Source: Notamacropus eugenii
Taxonomy: Eukaryota > Chordata > Mammalia > Diprotodontia > Macropodidae
Length of the DNA: 64,000 bases
Assembly: GCF_028372415.1 (NCBI RefSeq)
Contig: NC_092878.1
Span: forward strand, 72,414,704 to 72,478,703
Reading direction: 5' to 3'
Shown here in pieces: positions 47,886 through 59,388 of this stretch. The notes under the pieces were generated by a model, which saw nothing but the letters and a program-made list of their open reading frames with translations, searched no databases and was not told the origin of the DNA. Position numbers and translations under genes: made by a program. How positions within the stretch are numbered: the stretch's first letter is position 1; the number at the start of each line of letters is the position of its first letter.

Positions 47886-49411
47886 AATCCTACAAAGCTA
47901 ATTACAGCTTCAATTTCTGGAAGGAGTTTAGTTCTTTAAGGAAGCCAATGTTTGTTTTTGTAAGTGATAAAAATCTTTCAAGTTAGTAGTTACCCCTTAT
48001 TTATTATTTATTCTATATTAACTCAGTCTGTAATGAATTATATTTGCTTTAAATAATTTGCACCATGCCCTTTATTCTAGATTCAAATATTTTAACTAAT
48101 GAACCAGAAAGTTAATCCACTGTCATTTTACTCAGAAAACAAAAAGAAATTCTTAGTAGCATGTGTGCAGATGATAAATGAATCAGTACCTTTACTGTAG
48201 AGTCATAGGAGAGAAAGAACGAAAGAAAAAAAGAAAGGTAGTTTCTCACAGACAAGCCCATTGTAACATTTGCCTACCTTTACCCTGTTGTACCAGGTTT
48301 ATTTTAGAGCATTAAAAATATAACCACACAGATTTAGATGACAATGGGTCAAAGACATAAGTTCTGTGTGAACTTAGACCAAATATAAAATTTGATTTTT
48401 ATTCCATTAGCTTACATTATTGAGTCACATTTAGAAGTCATATCTAATTATAGAATGGCAAAAAACAACTAAGTACATAGTTTTGTATTTTCATAGTACT
48501 TAATATCCATTATCTCATTTAATCTTCAAATTCATTCTTTGAGTTGTGTTGTAAATTTTATTAACCTAATTTTTAGATGAGGATACTAAGCCCTAGAGAA
48601 GTTAGGGTGAATGGTTTATGTTTACATTAACTGGCAGAGCTGAGTTTCAAACCTAAGCCCTCTAATTCCAGGTGCAGGGAGGGTTTTTTTGTTTGTTTGT
48701 TGTTGTTTTGCAAACAACACTTTCTTCTCTTCAAACTTCTGGCTCTAGAGTTCATTAGTATACCTTGCAGTGTTAAACTTCTTTCAATTGTCATCTACCC
48801 TTGAATCCCAAGCTCCTTTATCCTGTCATTACTCATTCCTTTCCAAACCTTAAACCCCAATCTGTATTCTTTCTCTCCACTAGGCGTCCTACTCCTGCTC
48901 ATAACCTAGAGAAGTGCTTGAGGAAATAGATTCACTGTATTGAATGGGTCCACTACAAAATTATTTTATCCAGTCTCAGCTGAGTCTTTTATATGATGAG
49001 CCAATTATTAGTTTACTTGTCCTTGTCTGATTCTCTGTTGTTCTCTTGAGTAGTTGGCTGTTCTAAAGTTCTCTCCTCAAATTACCCAGACCAATCCTTC
49101 TCAGTAAAATATCTCAATTCATACTTTCCTGGTAATGAAAAAAATGATTGTAGGATTTAAGGTTACTGTAGGCTTATGCTTAGAATCTTATGCTTTCTCC
49201 CCTAATTCCGTATCTCAAAAACTCTTAACATTCCTCTCTTTCATTCTATTCTCATTATCCTCTCTCTATTAATGCTTCCTGCAGCTTGCCCTGTTCATTA
49301 TAGAATCTTTCTCTCTACTATTCAAAGTTTCCTTGCTCTTCTAACACTGAAGTCTGATTACATGGACTTTGTATCCTTCTTGGTTGCTTATAGGTATGAT
49401 TAGATCTTTCA
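47886..49411. other. Unique DNA with one old SINE
   Basis: A reversed MIR3-like SINE lies at about 48490-48680 ('tacttaatatccattatctc', 'tagatgaggatactaagccc'). Otherwise unrecognised. 49401-49411 is the left duplication of the next element. Confidence 0.5.
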
Positions 49412-50149
49412 CCAATTTTTAGTAATTCACTTATTTTGTTTTCCACATTCACTTCCACAAGATTTTGAGTTTCAAATTTCCTCCCCATCTCTCCCCTCCC
49501 CCACTCCAGGACAGTGTGTACCATTATCCCCAATCTGCCCTTTGCCAGTCTAACTTATTTCCAATTTGCATGCAAAAACAATTTTTAACATTCATATTTA
49601 AAGTTTTGAGTTCCATATTCTCTCCCTTCCTCCTTACCCACCCACCCTCGTTGTTAAAGCCAGCAATTCAATGTAGGCCATATATGTGCAGCCATGCAAA
49701 ACACATCCATAATAATTATGTTGCAAAAGACTAACTACAGTTCCCTGTGTCCTTTCCTGTCCTCCATTTACTCCATTCTCTCTCTTGACTTGTCCTCCCA
49801 CAACAGTGCTTGCTTCTGATTATCCCTTTTCTCAATTTACTGTCCCTTCTATTATCTTCCCTCTCCTATTTCCTTTCCCCTGCCTTCCTGTAGGTTAAGA
49901 TAGATTTCCATACCAAATTTACTGTGTATTATTCTCTCTTGATGCCAAGTCTGATAAAAGTAAGGCTCATTTATTCCCTCTCATATTCCCTCTCTTCCTC
50001 TCCATTGTAAAAGCCTTTCCTTGCTTCTCTTATGTGAGATGCTTTACTAGATTCCATATCTCCCTTTCTATTTTTTCCCAGTACATTCTTCTCAACACTT
50101 TATTTTTTATGCATTCTCCCTTCATCTTCAGTTCACCCTGTGCCCTTCA

Positions 50150-50181
50150 TCTATCTATCCATCCATCTATCTATCTATCTG

Positions 50182-50227
<46 letters not shown>

Positions 50228-50300
50228 ATCTATCTATACATATATGCATACATACATACATATATATGTACACACACGTATATATGTATGTATGCATGTA
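50150..50300. repeat. (ATCT)n microsatellite and TA-rich flank in HAL1 K1
   Basis: About 19 near-perfect tetranucleotide units at 50150-50227, then tacata/tatgta units. It lies at the HAL1 3'-UTR microsatellite site, before 'ctctaactaccctaatattg'. Confidence 0.95.
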
Positions 50301-50993
50301 TGCATATTCCCTCTAACTACCCTAATATTGAAAAAGGTCTCATGAATTACACATATCATCTTTCTATGTTGGAATGTAAACAATTAAACATTGATGAATC
50401 CCTTATGGCTTCACTTTCCTGTTTACCTTCTCATATTTTTCTTGATGCTTGTATTTGAAAGTCAAATTTTTTTTTCAGCTCTGGTCTTTTCAATAAGAAT
50501 GATTTGAAGTTGTCTATTTCACTGAAATTCCATTTCCCCTCCTGAAGTTTATACTCAGTTTTGCTAGGTAGGTGATTCTTGGTTTTAAGCCTCGCTCATT
50601 TGACCTCTGGAATATCATATTCCAAGACCTTAAATCCTTTAGTGTAGAAGTTGCTAAATCCTGTATTATCCTGATTCTATTTTCACAGTATTTGAATTGT
50701 TTCTTCCTGGCTGCTTGTAATATTTTCTCCCTTACCTCGGACCTCTGGAATTTGCATACAATAATCCTAAGAGTTTTCCTTTTGGGATCTCTTTCAGAAG
50801 GTGATCAGTGGATTCTTTCCATTTTTATTTCATCCTCTGGTTCTAGAATATCATGGCAGTTTCCCTTGATAATTTCTTGAAAGATGATGTTTAAGCTCTT
50901 TTTTGATCATGGTTGTCAGGTAGGCTAATGATTTTTAAGTTATCTCTTCTGAATCTGTTTTCCAGGTCAGTGATATTTCCAATGAGATATTTC

Positions 50994-51515
50994 TTTTTTT
51001 TTCTTTTTTTATAATATTATTTTATTTTAAATCATAATAGAAGGAAATGCTACATTTCAGCTAGATATTAGTGAAAATAAAGATGTACTTTTTCCCTACC
51101 CAAATTTAAAGAACCTCTTCCCTGGAATCTACCCATGGAGCCCACATTAAGATCCCCTGCTCTAAGGCTATAAACTGGCAACTTATATTGGAAAATGGAA
51201 CTTCTTCATCCAGGTTTAACCTACATTAATGAAATTACATGGTTAGTCCCCATTCCCTCTCTTGTCTTTCACCTTATTTAACTCACCCCATCCTTTTAGT
51301 CTGCTGAGAACTGCAGATATGACAACAAACAAGACCATGGGACCTGATCATCTCAAAGATTCTCACAACACTCACATTCTATGATCCCAGTCATATTCCA
51401 CTACATTAACAACTTAACTCTCTGAAGTTCTTTTCCCCCTTCTTCCCCTTGGGTGGGCACCTTTCTTTCCTGCTCCCCCTTTAATAGATCCCCTTTATGT
51501 GTTGTTTCCTCCTAT
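50994..51515 (-). other. Probable transduced 3' flank of HAL1 K2
   Basis: Read on the minus strand, it starts after the HAL1 tail, runs about 500 bases without resemblance to HAL1 and ends in an A run. An AATAAA signal (tttatt at 51021-51026 on the plus strand) lies about 11 bases before that run, as expected for a downstream polyadenylation site used after read-through. Part of it (51044-51076) resembles 892-924 and is probably an older repeat from the source locus. Confidence 0.65.
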
Positions 51516-52345
51516 TCTTTTTTTAAAATTTATTTATTTATAAAAATTTATTTAAGTTTTCAACATTCGTTTCCACAAAATTTTGGGTTCCAAATTTTCT
51601 CCCCATTTCTTCCCTCACCCCACCCCAAAACGCTGAGCATTATAATTACCCCATATCACCTATCTGTCCTCCTTCTAACATCCCTCCTTTCCCTTATCCC
51701 CATCTTCTCTTTTGTCCTGAAGGGCAAGATAAATTTCTATAACCCATTACATGTATTTATTATGTCCTCGTTGCAAGAACAATACTCAACAGTTGTTCTT
51801 AAAACTTTGAGTTCCAGCTTCTCTTCATCCCTCCCTCCCCACCCATTCCCTTTGGGAAGGCAAAGAATTCAATATAGGCCATATCTGTGTAGTTTTTCAA
51901 ATGACTTCCATAATAGTCGTGTTGTGTAAGACTATTTCCCTCCATCCTATCCTTCCCCCCGTTTCTTCTATTCTCTCTTTTGATCCTATCCCTCCTCAAG
52001 CATGCTCCCTCCTCCCACTGCCCTCCTTTCCATTATCCCCCCCACCCTGCTTATCGCCTTCTCCCCCACTATCCTCTATTGTAAGATAGGTTTTCATACC
52101 AATATGAGTATGCATTTTATTCCTTCCTTTAGTCGAATGTGATGAGAGTAAGCTTCATGTTTTTTTCTCTCACCTCCCCTATTTTTCCCTCCACTGAAAA
52201 GTCTTTTACTTACCTCTTTTATGAGAGATAACTTGCCCCATTCCATTTCTCCCTTTCTCCTCCCAATATATTTCTCTCTCACTGCTTAATTTCATTATTT
52301 TAAGATAAGATCCCATCGTATTCAATTCACTCTGTGCTTTCTCTA

Positions 52346-52348
<3 letters not shown>

Positions 52349-52376
<28 letters not shown>
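52349..52376. repeat. (GT)n microsatellite in HAL1 K2
   Basis: About 14 units, at the same 3'-UTR position as in the other HAL1 copies. Confidence 0.95.
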
Positions 52377-52378
<2 letters not shown>

Positions 52379-52900
52379 AATCCTACTGACTACCCAGATA
52401 CTGAAAAAAGTTTCAAGAGTTACAAATATTGTCTTTCCCTATAGGAATGTAAATAGTTCAAGTTTAGTAAGTCCCTTATGATTTCTCTTTGCTGTTCAAC
52501 TTTTCATGCTTCTCTTCATTCTTGTGTTTGAAAGTCAGATTTTCTGTTCAGCTCTGGTCTTTTCATCAAGAATGCTTGAAAGTCCTCCATTTCATTGAAA
52601 GACCAATTTTTCCCCCGAAGTGTTATACTCAGTTTTGCTGGGTAGGTGATTCTTGGTTTTAATCCTAGTTCCTTTGACTTGTGGAATGTCATATTCCATG
52701 CCCTTCTATCCCTTAATGTAGAAGCTGCTAGATTTTTTTGTTATCCTGATTGTATTTTCACTATACTTGAATTGTTTCTTTTGAGCTGCTTGTAATATTT
52801 TCTCCTTGATCAGGGAACTCTGTTCCTAGGAGTTTCTCTTTTTGGATTTCTTTCAGGAGGTGATCGGTGGATTCTTTCGATATTTATTTTTCCCCTGGTT

Positions 52901-53383
52901 CTAGAATATCAGGGCAGTTTTCCTTGATATTTCATGAAAGATGGTGTCTTGGCTCTTTTTTGGATCATGGCTTTCAGATAGTCCCATAATTTTTAAATTG
53001 TTTCTCCTGGATCTATTTTCCAGGTCAGTTGTTTTTCCAGTGAGGTATTTCACATTCTCTTCTATTCTTTGATTCTTTTGGTTTTGTTTTGTGATTTCTT
53101 GGTTTCTCATAACGTCATGAGCCTCCTTCTGTTCCATTCTAATTTTGAAAGAACTATTTTCTTCAGTGAGCTTTTGGACCTTCTTTTCCATTTGGCTAAT
53201 TTTGTTTTTTAAAGCATTCTTCTCCTCATTGGCTTTTTGAACCTCTTTTGCCAATTGAGTTAGCCTATTTTTAAAGGTGTTATTTCCTCCAGCATTTTTT
53301 TGGGTCTCCTTTAGCAAAGTGTTGATCTGCTTTTCATGCTTTTCTTGCATCTCTCTCTTTTCTCTTCCCAGTTTTTCCTTCAC
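52901..53383 (-). pseudogene. Best-preserved ORF1 of the window (HAL1 K2)
   Basis: 160 codons are open. Residues about 1-85 form a lysine/glutamate-rich coiled coil with regular heptads (KEKLGREKREMQEK, LTQLAKEVQKANEEKNALKN). At about residue 120 the RRM begins (LENRSRRNNLKIMGL), followed by DTIFHEI. A frameshift near 52925 puts the remaining C-terminal domain (52600-52900) out of frame, and the N-terminus upstream of 53383 is also shifted. A full ORF1p would be longer, so no complete protein is expected. Its state suggests K2 is one of the youngest insertions here. Confidence 0.85.
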
Positions 53384-55779
53384 CTCTCTTACTTGATTTT
53401 CAAAGTCAAGTAAGCTTTTCCATGGGCTGAGCCCAATGAATATTTATTTTGGATGTTTCGATATAGAAGCCTTGACTTTTATGTCTTTCCCTGATGTTAA
53501 GCATTCTTCCTCATCAGAAAGGATAGGAGAAGACATCTGTTCACCAAGAAAGTAACCTTCTATGGTCTTATTTTTTTCCCTTTTTGGGGCATTATTTCCA
53601 ACCAGTTACTTGACTTTTGGGTCCTTTGTCAAGAGTAGGGTATACTCTGGGAATCTGTGAGATCTCAGTTCCTCCAAAGTGGCACTATCACGCGTGTACT
53701 GTTCTAGATGCAGAGAGGAATTTTTGTGCCCAGAATCTTAGCAGTTACCTCTCCACAACCACCTGACCTCCAGTTCCACCAAGTCATCACTGGGGGCTGA
53801 TTTTCAGATAAGCTGAATGGGCAGGGCTGCCATTCAGTGTAAGACAAAGACCAGGGCCTCCACACATGGCAGAGGCAAGACTCAGCTCCTCAATGCTCCC
53901 AGGGGTTTTTACACTCCAACAATGTATGCAGGCTGATTTAGGGGCTGAGAACTGCTGCTACCTGCCTGATGTGGCCTCTGTGGGCCGCTGCCTAACTCCA
54001 GAGCTATGGAAGGCCCTTCTCCCTTTTTGGTCAGCTGAAAAAACCCATCACTGACCTTTGGCGCCTGTGGGTTCAGGGATCTTCAAATCTGCTGCTGCTG
54101 GGACTGGGGATTCTGTGACTGGAGATTCTGCTCCTGAGGGCTGTTCGGGAGCTGTGCTCTGCCAGACCAAGGCTGGGTTGGCCTCTGCTCTGCCTCTGGT
54201 GCATCTGATATTTTTGTGGGCCTTTCAGGTCACCCTGGGCTGGAAATCTCCTCCACTCTGTTGTCCTCCACTTCTGCTCCTCCAAAATTTGTTTAGAGTT
54301 CCTCTCTACAGGTATTTTATGGGCTGTTTGGGGAGGCCCTCTGTGTGTGTGTGTCTGTCTGTCTACTCTGCCATCTTCCCCAATGACATATTTCACATGC
54401 TTTTCTATTTTTAAAATTTGTTTGTTTTATAATTTATTGATTTCTCATAAACTCATTATCTTCCATCTGTTCCATTCTGATTTTGAAGGAATCATTTTCT
54501 TCAATGAGCTTTTGGACCTCCTTTTCCATTTGACCAACTGTGCTTTTTTAAGGCATTCTTCTCATTGACTTTTTGGTTGTCTTTTGCCATTTGAATTAGT
54601 CTTTTTTTTAAAGTGTTATTTTCTTCAGCATTTTTGAAGGTCTCCTTTAGCAAACTATTGACTTGTTTTTCATGATTTTCTTGCATCACTCTTATTTCTC
54701 TTCCATTTTTTCCTCTACTTCTCTTACTTGTTTTTCAAAATGTTTTTAAGCTCTTCCATGGCCTGAGAAAATTTTACATTTTTCTTGGAGGCTTTGGATG
54801 TAGAATGTCTTGATGTCTTCCTCTGCTTATATGCTTTGATCATTCTCATAGTCAGATAATACCTTTTCATCGACAAAATAGTCTTCTATAGTCTTCTATG
54901 CCCCCCTTTTGGTCACAGCCAATTAATTGACCTCTGAACACCTTGTTAATTGGAGGGTGAAGTGCCCCAAGTTTCAAGGGCTTTGTGCAAGTACTTTCAG
55001 AGATATCTCCAGGGACCTGTAAATTCTCAGCTACTCCAAAATGAAGTAATCAAAGGAGAATTGTTTACTTTTTTCCTGACTTCCTCTCTGGTCTGTTAGC
55101 AACCACAAGCACTCTTTTCTGCCCTAGGTCTGAGAGTAAGATTCCTTTTCCACAGTTGCCACCACCTCTGCCCAGCCTGTGACCTAGATCAGCCACTAGA
55201 TTCCCCCACCTTCTGCAGGCAGAGAGCTCCAGAAGCAATCACTGCTGCAGCAATGACTGCCACCACCATGGGTCTGGAGCCAGACAACCTCCCTCTCTCA
55301 CCTAGGTGAGAGACCTTGCCCACTGCCCTTTGAAGATGTCTTTATGATTGTGGGTTGAGAAGTCTGAAAACCATGGTGCAGTGATTCAGTGCCCTAAGGC
55401 CTCCTCCAGTCCTGTTTGTGTGCATCTGGCCCAAACTGGGCTGTAATCTGCTCCACTCCTAGAGCAATAGACTACTACTGTTGACATTCCAGATTGTCTT
55501 GGGCTGAAAAATCTGTTTCACTCTGTCATGTTGTGGTTTCTGTTGTTCCAAAGTTTGTTCAGAATCAGTTTTACAGGTATTTTGATGAGTTTGGATGGAG
55601 ATCTCAGACAGGTCCCTGCTTTTACTCTACAATCTTGGTTCTGCCCTCTCTAGATCTTTCATCTTTAAAAAATAATCCAACAATATATCCCACTACACTC
55701 TCAATATATATTTTCCCTCCTTTCCCCATAAAAACTCTTACCCTATATTTGTTGCCTACACTTTTTCATCTACTTTTCA

Positions 55780-56335
55780 CATCTTATCCCTTTGAAATCT
55801 GGCTTCTTTTCTTGTAACTTGAATGAAAATGTGCTCTCCAGGGTCAGCAAAAAAACAAAACAAACCCAATAGCATCTCTTTACTGCTAAATTCATTGGCA
55901 CTTTCTCTACCTTCACCCCACTTGAGTTCGCTGGAGTGTCTAGCACTATTGAGTAGACCCTCTTTTCCAATTTTTTAAAAGTGCCCTTATACTTCTCTTC
56001 CTATTTGCTTAATTTGCCCTCTTTTGTTTCCTTTGCTGGATCATCAGTCCTTATATTTGTGCTCCCTATGATTGGACATACCCAAGAGTTTTTTTCTTAA
56101 TTCTACCCTTCTCTCCCTAAATACTCTTTACTGTTATCAGACCCCATGGATTCAACTCTTAGCTCTATGCACAAGATTCTTAAATCTGCATATTCAGACT
56201 TCTCTCTCCTGAGACCCAGGCCTTTGTCTCCAATTGTATATCCCAGAGTTATCTCAAACTCACCATGTCTAAAACTGATCTCATTAGCTTTCCCTCTAAG
56301 TCTCCTTATTTTTGTTGAGAGCAAAAGTATTTATT
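55780..56335 (+). mobile_element. L2/CR1-like LINE fragment (reverse transcriptase region)
   Basis: Degenerate matches, in order, to the L2-type polymerase: a block at 55835-55905 before motif A, 'tttcctttgctggatcatca' (56028-56047), and QSYLKLTMSKTDLISFPS (about 56245-56300) after motif C. The frames are broken. Confidence 0.5.
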
Positions 56336-57299
56336 TTTAATTCAGTAGGTTGAGCTCTTTGTGTACTCACTGATTATTTGACAAAGTCTCTTTCCTCAAA
56401 AAAATTAATTTAGTCCAGACAATAATACATACTCATTGATAAATATAACATAAATTGAATGTGGTAAGTTCAGAAGATCAAGATAAAGTGTAATAAATCA
56501 TATGAAGTAAAAGGAATACTTTGTGCTTTGGGGGCATGGGGAATTCAGAGAAAGTAACACTTGAATTGTACTTTGAAACACAGATAGTATGAGAGTAGGC
56601 TGAGATGGTAGATTAGGGCATTCCAGTAATGAGATAAAAAGTGTGAGAAAAGCTTCCCAGTGTCAAGAGGATAGTGAATGTATTTGGGACACGGTAAAAA
56701 GTCTACTTGACTTGAAATGTAGAGTACGTGAAATAGATTAATATTCTACGTAACTGGAAAAATTAGTTGAAAACAATTCTAGTGAGTTTGGTAACCTAGA
56801 CTAAGGGAATGGATTTTAATCAATACGTCAATAGCAACATAAAGCCATTGAAGGCTTTTGAGCAGGAGTTATGTGATTAGACTGGTGTAGTAGGAAGATG
56901 AATCTGGTAGCAGTGTGAAGGCAAAGCATGGATTGAACAAACGGGAGCTCACCACAAAACCCATAAGAATAGAAGGAAGGGCATGGATACAAGACATATT
57001 TTTGGAGGCAGGATCAACTGTGCTTGGCAAAATAATTGAATGTGGCTGTGAGTGAGGGAGAGGAAATTATAAATAGTGATTTTGAGATTTCAAGCCCATA
57101 CGACTAGTAAAATACTTCTATTTGCAAGACTGTCCTTGAAATATAATTTAAGGTTTCTTTTCTTCCTTCCTTTCTTCTCTTCTTCTTTCTTTGACTATCT
57201 TCATGCCTTGCTACTGCAAAGATTCATTTATCTATCCTCTTCCAAATCTGGCTGTGAAAAACGTAATCAAATCAACAGCTGAAAAAAAAAAAAAAACTC

Positions 57300-57445
57300 T
57301 TCCCTGACATCTTGTATACATGCTTTCTTTCCCTATTCTTGAAGGATTATATATCTATCTTTTTAAATTTCATTTTTCTCCCCAGTGCTTAATCCAGTGT
57401 CTAGTATATTATATATGCTCAGTAAATGTATTTTCATTCCTTCTT
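57300..57445 (+). repeat. L2-like 3' end
   Basis: 'cttccctgacatcttgtata', 'ccagtgcttaatccagtgtc', 'atatgctcagtaaatgtatt' fit an L2-type 3' terminus. It is followed further on by an A-rich run at about 57531-57561. Confidence 0.5.
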
Positions 57446-57779
57446 CTTAATCCATATATAAGTCTGAAGACTATTTACTTCCTTATATTAGTAAATATTT
57501 TAAGATTCAGTTACAAATGTTTAGTGGTTATTAAAAAAACAAAAAAAACAAAAAAAAAAAAACCCAACTTTCCAAGAGTCCACAAAATGCATAGAGCCTG
57601 CCTTTAGCACCTAAAACCTAGGCCTAGGAAGTAATGGAAAATGCAGCAGAAGATGTGGTAGACTATGGACACATTTGGGAATCAGCAAAGTTTCTAATTA
57701 AGGCAATTGTTTCAACAAAGTTTCAGATTAAAAAATAAACCCTCAAAGCTCAATACGAAGTTGCTATCTTTTGAATTTT

Positions 57780-58610
57780 TTCAGCACTTGGAATAGGGTT
57801 CCAGGATGATTCACAGGTTGCAAGTCTGAGAGACTGCGAGGAGATTGTTGCCCTTTAGAGTGATAGACTAAGTGGAGGAAAGTTGGGAGGGAAGATGATG
57901 GGTTCTCTTTAGGGAATATTAATATTAATAGTAATAATTAATATTAGTGCTTAAGTCTTAATGCTTAAGAACTAAGCATCTTGTTCAAGATGTCTGAAAA
58001 GCAGTTTGAGATGTCAGATTGGAAATCAGCTATGAGTTTTGGGCGGGATGCATAGAGTTGAGAATCATCAGTATAGAGAAAACAACTAAATCCATGAGAG
58101 CTGATGAGATCACCAAATAAAATGGTGTGGAGTGAGAAATAAGAAGGCTCAGGACAGAACCCTGGGGGACTTCTATGATTAGAGGATATGATATGGAAGA
58201 TGATGTGTCAAAGGAGGAAGAGGAATAGTCTGATAAAGAAAAATAAGAACCAGGAAACAATGAATGTCTTAAAAACCGAGAGAGAAGAGGAGAACGTGTT
58301 TGATAATATCAAAGGCTGCAGCAAGGTCAAGGAGAATAAGGGTGGAGAAAAGGCCATTGGATTTGCCAAATTACAAAAAAAACAACAACAACAACAACAA
58401 AAAACCACTTCAGTGGCTTTGGAAGGAGTAGTTTTTAGTGGAATGATAAGATTAGAATCCAGCTGTAAAGGTTTAAAAAGAGAGTGTAAGGAGAGAAAGT
58501 GGAGAAATTTATTGTATGTGGCCTTTTTGGGGAGTTTAGCTACAGAGCAGAAGATCTATAAAATGATAGTAAACATGCAAGAATTGAGAGTATTGTTTTT
58601 TTCAGGTTGA
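57780..58610 (-). pseudogene. L2/CR1-like reverse transcriptase pseudogene
   Basis: The motifs appear in the right order on the minus strand: motif A at about 58337-58305 (reads LLDLAAAFDII), motif B at about 58180-58150 (VPQGSVL) and motif C at about 58083-58060 (YTDD in place of YADD). Motif A keeps its aspartate. The frames shift between motifs, so the gene is dead. Confidence 0.75.
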
Positions 58611-58869
58611 AGGAGAAATGGGTATGATTGCAGAAAGTAAAGAATGAGTCAACATAAAGGGAAAGATTGAAATTAATTAACAGAGTAGAGATGACAGAAG
58701 AGGCAATCTTTTGGAAAAGACAAAATGAAGTAGAGTAACTTGAACAAGTAGGAGGGTTATCCTTGATAAAGAGCAAAGTCACCTCATCATATGAGATTGG
58801 TGAAAGAGGAGATAGTTGCAGAAGTCATGCGTATGACTGATAGATGAGGAAGAAGGGAAAATATGCATC

Positions 58870-59388
58870 TGTAGCACCAATGTGATATTCATACTGCCTA
58901 CAGTGGTCATGAATACCCCGACACAATTTTGAATCATGAGATACAACAGACTCTCCACATGGAAGGCAGAACCAAAACATTTAATCAGACAACAGTAAGT
59001 CAAATCCATAACAGTAACAAAAATCTATACACAATAACAATACAGAAGACAGCACCATCCCCAAGTTTTCCCCCTTTAGGCTTCCCACAAACCAGATCCA
59101 TTAAACAAATCACAAGCAAGCCCCCTTAAACAAAATCACAAAGCTCTTTCACTCACACTAGACATCTATCTGCTTGCCTGCATCCTTCCTACCTCTTACT
59201 AGACTAACCAATTTATTCTCAGCTCTGTTCTAGCTCCTCCTCTTCTTGTTCTACTCTTCAGTAAATTCTTCCCACCACAGACTCCATGTGACTCAGACTA
59301 ATGTGATGCAGGCCATGTGATCCAAGCAGGTCACATGAACCTATTAATGGATGGGAAATATCTTCCCATTTAAATTAATATTATCTCA
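58870..59388 (-). mobile_element. Solo LTR of an endogenous retrovirus, copy 1
   Basis: Bounded by TG...CA ends on either strand (tgtagcacc ... ttatctca). It is homologous along its length to 63003-63474. On the minus strand the LTR has a poly-A-signal-like attaaatgttttggttctgc block before its last 130 bases, which sets the direction. No gag, pol or env sequence is adjacent, so it is a solo LTR. It interrupts the L2-like LINE. Confidence 0.75.

Larger units (their letters stand above)
50994..54379 (-). mobile_element. HAL1-like element K2 with probable 3' transduction
   Basis: The 5' start is at 54379 (complement of 'gtctactctgccatcttcc'). The HAL1 body runs back to an A-rich tail at about 51516-51560. 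Beyond that tail, 51011-51515 is non-HAL1 sequence that ends in a T run (A run on the element strand) at 50994-51010. The only clear duplication frames the whole unit: ccaatgagatatttc at 50979-50993 and ccaatgacatatttc at 54380-54394, one mismatch. Extra flank between the element's own tail and a second poly-A inside one duplication pair is the classic layout of a 3' transduction. Confidence 0.75.
49412..55650 (-). mobile_element. HAL1-like element K1, split by HAL1 K2
   Basis: Blocks 49412-50993 (tail, 3' UTR, ORF1 C-terminal half) and 54380-55650 (rest of ORF1 and 5' UTR) form one copy. An exact 11-mer, tagatctttca, flanks the whole at 49401-49411 and 55651-55661. ORF1 is broken. A small internal deletion is visible near 49545. 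No ORF2. Confidence 0.85.

Noticed and set aside
50150-50227. Regular short repeats resembling an array
   Set aside because: Tetranucleotide units without spacers; a microsatellite, not CRISPR.
57531-57561. Poly-A tail of a processed pseudogene
   Set aside because: No upstream coding sequence or target duplication was found; it may belong to an L2-like or SINE remnant.
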